A stretch of DNA of 64,000 nucleotides, from NCBI RefSeq assembly GCF_033473495.1, contig NC_088937.1, positions 1,364,001 through 1,428,000 of the forward strand, written 5' to 3'. The notes below the pieces were generated by a model. The model worked only from the letters and a program-made list of their open reading frames with translations. It was not told where the DNA came from and did not search any database. The stretch is from Cercospora beticola. Taxonomy: Eukaryota > Ascomycota > Dothideomycetes > Mycosphaerellales > Mycosphaerellaceae. Both the position numbers and the translations under genes were made by a program. Below, one piece after another: positions 59,400 to 64,000 of the stretch; the stretch's first letter is position 1; each line of letters begins with the position of its first letter.

Positions 59400-61712
59400 A
59401 TGGTCACTCCGCCGACCACAGATCGCGACCAGCAGGCGCAGGAGCTCGCTGTCGGGATATCAACATTCGTCCGCCCAGATGTGCCAGGCTTTTCATGCAT
59501 ATTGAAGCAGCGCTACACAGATTTCTTGGTCAACGAGGTTCTCCCCGACGGCAAAGTCCTGCACCTTGTCGCAAATGAGCCCGACCCAGATCGAAAGCGA
59601 AAGCGCCAAGACGACAGCGGCACCTCGCAGAAGAAGGTGAAAACCGAGGAGCCCCAGGGAGGAGCTGCAAATGCTGCGGACGCTTCTGCCGCCACGGCCA
59701 AAGTGGGAGGCTCTCAAAGTGCATCCGCGTCAACGACGGCCGAGGACCAGGCCTCCAGCGCGCAGGCGAAAAAGGAACAAGCCGTTGCTAGCATCTCTGA
59801 CGCAGACAAAGCTGTGCTGATAGATGTTTTTGGTGAGGATGCTACAGCCGCTATTATCAACCTGTACGGCTCGATCATTGCTTTCCCAGATCGCAAGCCC
59901 CGCGAACATGCCACAGTGAATTCTCCGCCCATCGAGGAGAAGTCCAAGCGTACTGAAGCTCACTTGTGCGTACGTCGAATCTTCGACTCCAAACTCGAAA
60001 CTATCACTGTCCAGGATCGGGACCACCAGTCGGGACCTGGCACCGTCATCGCGATCAAAGCGGCACCGCCGAGATCGAACACGAATGGCAACGCAAAACG
60101 CGATGGCGAAGCGCAGCGTGGTAAACAGAACTGGGCAGAGCTTGGGGGTGAGTATCTTCACTTTACTCTCTACAAAGAGAACAAAGACACCATGGAGGTT
60201 CTCTACTTTATCGCATCCCAGCTCAAAGTCAACATGAAGCATTTTGGCTTCGCGGGCACGAAAGACCGCAGAGGAGTTACCGTGCAGCGCGTATCAGTGC
60301 ATCGCGTACTCCGCGGCCGTCTGGAATCCGTCAACAAACAGGCTAGAGGATGGAGAGTCGGCGGCCCGTGGGAGTACAAGAGCGAGGGTCTGACTTTGGG
60401 CATGTCCAATGGCAATCAGTTCTTGCTCACACTTCGTGATGCTCACATCGAGGGCGAGAACGAGGCTGAGGGAATTGAAGCAAGACTTCAAAAAGTCAAA
60501 GCATGCGCCGAGGCAGCTGCGAAGAGTCTTGGTGAGACCGGCTTCTTGAACTACTATGGCCTGCAGCGATTCGGCACACACAGCACTGGAACTCACGCAG
60601 TTGGCATGAAAATCTTACAAGGAGATCTCAAGGGCGCCGTGGATTCCATTCTGGCGTATGACGAAGCACTATTACGTGAAAATCAACCTGCGTCCGACGC
60701 GGAGTCAAATGGCGCCAATGGCCATGGACAAGAGCGGAAGGTCCCCCAGGACGACATTAATCGCGCCACAGCCATTCATGCTTTCCGCAAGAGCGGCGGT
60801 TCCTCGGAGGCACTATCTATTCTGCAAGGCAACCGCTTCTCAGCGGAAAAAGGAATGATCACACATCTTGGAAAGAAGGATCGCAAGACGGGGCGGCGAC
60901 CGAACGAGAACGATTTTCAAGGAGCTTTGATGACCATTCAGAGGAATCTGAGATTGATGTATGTTCATGCGTACCAAAGCTTCGTATGGAACACCGTCGC
61001 TGGAAAGCGCTGGGAGCTTTACGGATCGACCGTCGTTGAGGGTGATCTGGTTGTCGTTGGAGAAAAGGACACCGCCGAAGGAGTCACCAATGGCGGAGCA
61101 CTCACGAAGGAGGAAGTCGATGAGCACGGCGAGCCGATCATACACCCTTCTGCTTCCGCGGATCCTGGGAACCCAGGTGCCACAGGCGAGCTCGATGACC
61201 CCTTTGTCCGGGCACGACCACTCAGCAAGGAAGAGGCCGAAAGTGGTCGCTACGACATCTTCGACATCGTGTTGCCGCTACCTGGTCACGATGTCATCTA
61301 TCCCAAGAACGTGCTCGGAAAAGTCTACGAGGATTTCATGGCCTCCGAAGAAGGCGGAAAATTGAACCCTCACGACATGCGCCGCACCACAAAGGACTTT
61401 TCGTTATCCGGAGGCTATCGCAAGATGATGGCACGCCCTCTCGGAGCTGGAGTGGAAGTTGACGTCAAGACGTATAGCAGTCCTGAAGAGCAACTCATTG
61501 AGACGGATCTAGATAAACTGAGGAACTCGGGCTCGGAAAACGAAGCTGATAGACAGAACGGAAAACAGAGTGTTGCTGGAGACAAGGACAAGGTCGCTGT
61601 GATCCTCAAGCTACAGCTTGGAAGTAGCCAATACGCCACGATGGCACTGCGTGAACTTACAAAAGGCGCAGCGATGGGCTTCACGCCAAACTATTCTGTA
61701 GCCAACCGCTGA
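59400..61712 (+). CDS. PUS7: TruD-family tRNA/RNA pseudouridine synthase Pus7
   Basis: A single-exon gene of 770 aa with the ATG at 59400 (yeast Pus7 is 676). It converts uridine to pseudouridine in U2 snRNA, tRNAs (position 13, 35) and stress-regulated mRNAs. Order: FVRPDVPGFSCILKQRYTDFLVNEV at the start, a Lys/Glu/Ala-rich insert (about 60-125), then EYLHFTLYKENKDTMEVL and FAGTKDRRGVTVQRVSVHR carrying the catalytic Asp (D289). Next comes LNYYGLQRFGTHSTGTHAVG, the TruD insertion domain with YVHAYQSFVWNTVAGKRW, and RYDIFDIVLPLPGHDVIYPKN near the end with FTPNYSVANR-type closure. The acidic/basic insert and the 60-residue stretch before SVAGDKDK explain the larger size. Located in nucleus and cytoplasm in yeast; assumed here. 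Confidence 0.93.
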   Translation: MVTPPTTDRDQQAQELAVGISTFVRPDVPGFSCILKQRYTDFLVNEVLPDGKVLHLVANEPDPDRKRKRQDDSGTSQKKVKTEEPQGGAANAADASAATAKVGGSQSASASTTAEDQASSAQAKKEQAVASISDADKAVLIDVFGEDATAAIINLYGSIIAFPDRKPREHATVNSPPIEEKSKRTEAHLCVRRIFDSKLETITVQDRDHQSGPGTVIAIKAAPPRSNTNGNAKRDGEAQRGKQNWAELGGEYLHFTLYKENKDTMEVLYFIASQLKVNMKHFGFAGTKDRRGVTVQRVSVHRVLRGRLESVNKQARGWRVGGPWEYKSEGLTLGMSNGNQFLLTLRDAHIEGENEAEGIEARLQKVKACAEAAAKSLGETGFLNYYGLQRFGTHSTGTHAVGMKILQGDLKGAVDSILAYDEALLRENQPASDAESNGANGHGQERKVPQDDINRATAIHAFRKSGGSSEALSILQGNRFSAEKGMITHLGKKDRKTGRRPNENDFQGALMTIQRNLRLMYVHAYQSFVWNTVAGKRWELYGSTVVEGDLVVVGEKDTAEGVTNGGALTKEEVDEHGEPIIHPSASADPGNPGATGELDDPFVRARPLSKEEAESGRYDIFDIVLPLPGHDVIYPKNVLGKVYEDFMASEEGGKLNPHDMRRTTKDFSLSGGYRKMMARPLGAGVEVDVKTYSSPEEQLIETDLDKLRNSGSENEADRQNGKQSVAGDKDKVAVILKLQLGSSQYATMALRELTKGAAMGFTPNYSVANR

Positions 61713-62316
61713 GCAATGTAACATAGCATGCACGCGTGTTGATGTTCTCAACCACTGTTACGGCGCTCAAACGATTCCCACAGCGCAAACATATGCCGAG
61801 CCTCTCGGGGCAAACTGCGTCGGCATACTATGTCACGGCGTTCAGTGCGGAGACGCATGTTGTACAGAAGTGTATCATTACTACGGATTGATCCAAAGGG
61901 GTATCAGAGAAATACATCGAAGCAGTATTGCAGTAGCGCAAATAGTGCTGAAATGGATGAAAGCTCTGCAAGCTATCTCGTGGAAGAACTTTTGCCAGGG
62001 GTATCTTTTGTGCAACAGAACGCCAATCCTCGAAAATGCCACTCCACCCATTTTTCATGCTTTCATCCTGGTTCTGCCGGTCCTCCGGTCTGTGCTGTGT
62101 GTCTGCGTATGTTAGAGCGATAATGACTCACCGTTGGGTCGCGACATTGTCGTTTCGGGCCGTATGCCTCCGTGCTGGGCGGTGGCATGGACATGCTATG
62201 GTTAGCACCTGCTGATTAGTAGATACGAGATGTCAAGGTTACAGCGCAGAGAGGCGGATTCTGGCTCGCAAATTGTGTCCTCTCTGCCAGGCCTTTGCAG
62301 CGGGCAAGAAAGTGAC
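61713..62316. other. Convergent 3' region
   Basis: 604 bp between the stops of PUS7 (+) and the acidic-protein gene (-). No protein-like frame beyond short chance ORFs. Confidence 0.55.
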
Positions 62317-64000
62317 CTAGTCCGCCCTCGCTTTCTTCAGCTCTGGCTCGTCGAAGTCAATGTGGTCCTCATCGGCCGCCTCGTCGAGCGATCGCTTGCC
62401 CTGACGTGGGGTCAAAGTAGTGGGTGTGGTCGGCGCATCTTCGTCGTCATCAAGATCAAATCCGATGTCGTCCTCATCGTGCTCGAGGGGCTGAACCGGA
62501 GGTACGGCTTCTGCTGACTCTTCGTCGTGATCGAACGGCTCGTTGCCATCATCATCAAGAAGGTCGAAGGCAGGGTCAAAGTCTTGCTCTTCTTCTGCGT
62601 GATGCAACTCGCCATTCGCAGTGGAGATCAGTCCTTCCCCATCGTCGTGGCCGAGTTCGGCAGCTGCAGTGGCAGTCACGGCACCTTCTTGGTCGTCGTG
62701 TTCATCAGGATTGTATTGAGCATCGGCATCACTACCTCCGTACTGCTCATCACCTTCATAGGAGAAGTCCTCGTTGTCGAACTCCAGAGCATACGGATCC
62801 GCGGCTACGACCGCTTGATCCTCAGCTTCTTCGAGTAGCCCATCGGCAACAGCGGCTTCCTCTGCTATCTCAGTCGAATCCTGGTTCAACGGAGGAGAAG
62901 TGTCATCGTCGCCGGGATTCTCATACAGCTCTGAAAGGCTCGTTGTCAGATCGTCGTTGTCAAAGTCGAGCTGGTCGTCAAGGTACTCACCAGTCGTGTC
63001 GTGCGCGGCGGCGGCACTAACAGCGGCCGAGCTTATATGAGACTCTGGGTCGACAGCACCTTCATGATCTGTTGCTCGCAAGTCCGACTTCACAGCGTCC
63101 TCGGCTGCCGCTCCATCTGCCTCTAGGTTCTCTTCAGCGGATGGTTGGTATGCCTCGTCGTATTCATCTGCTTCCTGCTCATGGGTCTCGTAGTACTCAG
63201 TGTCTTCTCCGTCATTGGCCGGTTCCTCTTCTTGGTAGTCATACTCCTGGTTGTATTCACCCTCGCCAGCGTGATCCTCTGGTAATTGCTGGTGGTCCTG
63301 GTCCTCGAAGTGATCGTCGACGTCCTCGTGCGTACTTGCCTCAGGTTGGACTGGATGGACCTCTGCCTCTGTACCTTCCGCTTCTTCGGCATACTCGTTT
63401 TCTTCTTCTTCGTTCTCGACCACAGGCAGACCGGCCCCGGTCGCCGCGAGATGCTTAAGCGTCGCGATACTGTTGCTGAAGTTCAGTTGTGTCGTTAGTG
63501 TTATCAAGAGGGGTGGCGCGTCGTGCTCGGGGATGCCGACGTTGTCATGGAGCTTTAGGTATACGCTGAGTACATCGTTGAGACTTGCAGCAGAGGCATG
63601 TACCGATGACTGTGTCAAAGTCAGCGAAGAAGCAGCGGTCCCGATTGACGGATCACATACCTCGGCGACCATCAGCCCAAATATCTCAAAGTTCAACACA
63701 AGCTCTCGAGATTCTGCGATCGAGTCGTCCTCGTCAAGTTTCAGCTCTAGCCGACCTCTAAGCTCGCTTATGAGGTCAGATAAGCTGACGTTGAGTAGAT
63801 TGTCATCTTTGAGTAGGCCGTCAGGCTGTGAGCGCGACTTGAACAGTGGCCACACATGATCACGATACTGTATGGAAATGGCGTGCAAAGTCCAGTCTGT
63901 GGGAGTAGGGGGGCCTTCGGGTACGAGCGTACTGGACACATCAATTGCTCCTGGAAGAAGAGGTGCTGGCTTAATTGCAAGGTCATCAGCCTCTTGCTTT
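62317..64000 (-). CDS. Very acidic fungal protein, 5' end outside the window
   Basis: Minus-strand gene whose frame stays open to the right edge, so its N-terminus is missing. The frame begins with GTG at 63939, but upstream codons read on (ADDLAIKPAPLLPGAIDV) to base 64000. The first about 165 residues look folded (WTLHAISIQYRDHVWPLFKSRS, LNVSLSDLISELRGRLELKLDED, FEIFGLMVAE, LHDNVGIPEHDAPPLLITL). The rest is about 65% Asp/Glu/Ala/Gln with a basic end (GKRSLDEAA, PELKKARAD), which may be a nuclear signal. A stretch at 63660-63610 (minus) looks like a 51-nt in-frame intron without stops (GTATGT donor, CTGAC branch, CACAG acceptor), after VAE; it is probably removed. Acidic low-complexity proteins of this sort are widespread in fungi and often nuclear. 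Function unknown. Confidence 0.75.
   Translation of the reverse strand, partial: KQEADDLAIKPAPLLPGAIDVSSTLVPEGPPTPTDWTLHAISIQYRDHVWPLFKSRSQPDGLLKDDNLLNVSLSDLISELRGRLELKLDEDDSIAESRELVLNFEIFGLMVAEVCDPSIGTAASSLTLTQSSVHASAASLNDVLSVYLKLHDNVGIPEHDAPPLLITLTTQLNFSNSIATLKHLAATGAGLPVVENEEEENEYAEEAEGTEAEVHPVQPEASTHEDVDDHFEDQDHQQLPEDHAGEGEYNQEYDYQEEEPANDGEDTEYYETHEQEADEYDEAYQPSAEENLEADGAAAEDAVKSDLRATDHEGAVDPESHISSAAVSAAAAHDTTGEYLDDQLDFDNDDLTTSLSELYENPGDDDTSPPLNQDSTEIAEEAAVADGLLEEAEDQAVVAADPYALEFDNEDFSYEGDEQYGGSDADAQYNPDEHDDQEGAVTATAAAELGHDDGEGLISTANGELHHAEEEQDFDPAFDLLDDDGNEPFDHDEESAEAVPPVQPLEHDEDDIGFDLDDDEDAPTTPTTLTPRQGKRSLDEAADEDHIDFDEPELKKARAD

Overview
The window is fungal nuclear DNA, most likely from a filamentous ascomycete of the Dothideomycetes. 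The evidence is short GT-AG introns (mostly 49-104 nt), about one gene per 2.5 kb on both strands, moderately GC-rich sequence, and families typical of Pezizomycotina. These include a Pbs2-type MAPKK with an N-lobe insert, a PPPDE-thioredoxin-PUL fusion, a membrane arylsulfotransferase-like protein and a NIPA-like Mg2+ transporter. The species cannot be named from the sequence alone. I found no tRNA, rRNA, CRISPR array, transposon, RIP-like AT-rich block or telomere repeat.

Layout: 1-3075 has no gene, then BNI4 (+). A small PPPY-motif protein (+) and a conserved fungal protein (-) follow. A 2.9-kb GC-rich stretch without a convincing gene leads to ADO1 (-, five exons). ADO1 is divergent from an arylsulfotransferase-like gene (+), which converges on YSH1 (-). 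YSH1 shares a 597-bp divergent promoter region with TAF4 (+). Next come an auxin-efflux-carrier-family transporter (-), PBS2 (+), HSP104 (+), a NIPA-like transporter (+), a glycogen-binding-fold protein (-), a double-BTB protein (-) and a glutathione S-transferase (-). The GST is divergent from a tiny four-exon complex I subunit (+). Then come the PPPDE-Trx-PUL gene (+), GDA1 (+), MKT1 (+), an F-box-like fungal protein (-), PEX11 (-), WDR8 (+), an orphan (+), an SRPBCC/Bet v 1-like gene (-), PUS7 (+) and an acidic protein (-) that runs off the right edge.

Functionally this is a core housekeeping neighbourhood: transcription and RNA (TAF4, YSH1, PUS7, MKT1), stress (PBS2, HSP104, GST), nucleoside metabolism (ADO1), Golgi (GDA1), peroxisome (PEX11), mitochondria (complex I subunit) and cell wall/septin-PP1 targeting (BNI4). 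It is not a metabolite cluster or an obvious new system. Exons were joined by hand from splice sites, reading phase and recalled family conservation, and no alignment was run. Several long reading frames open with TTG or GTG, and I moved those starts to the first plausible ATG.

The points most worth checking are: the four-exon complex I gene with a 16-nt first coding exon; nested inverted repeats upstream of HSP104; the unusually long YSH1 intron that splits the first catalytic histidine codon and whose donor supplies a stop; an overlapping uORF at WDR8; a stopless 51-nt intron in the acidic gene; and a four-run G-quadruplex motif.
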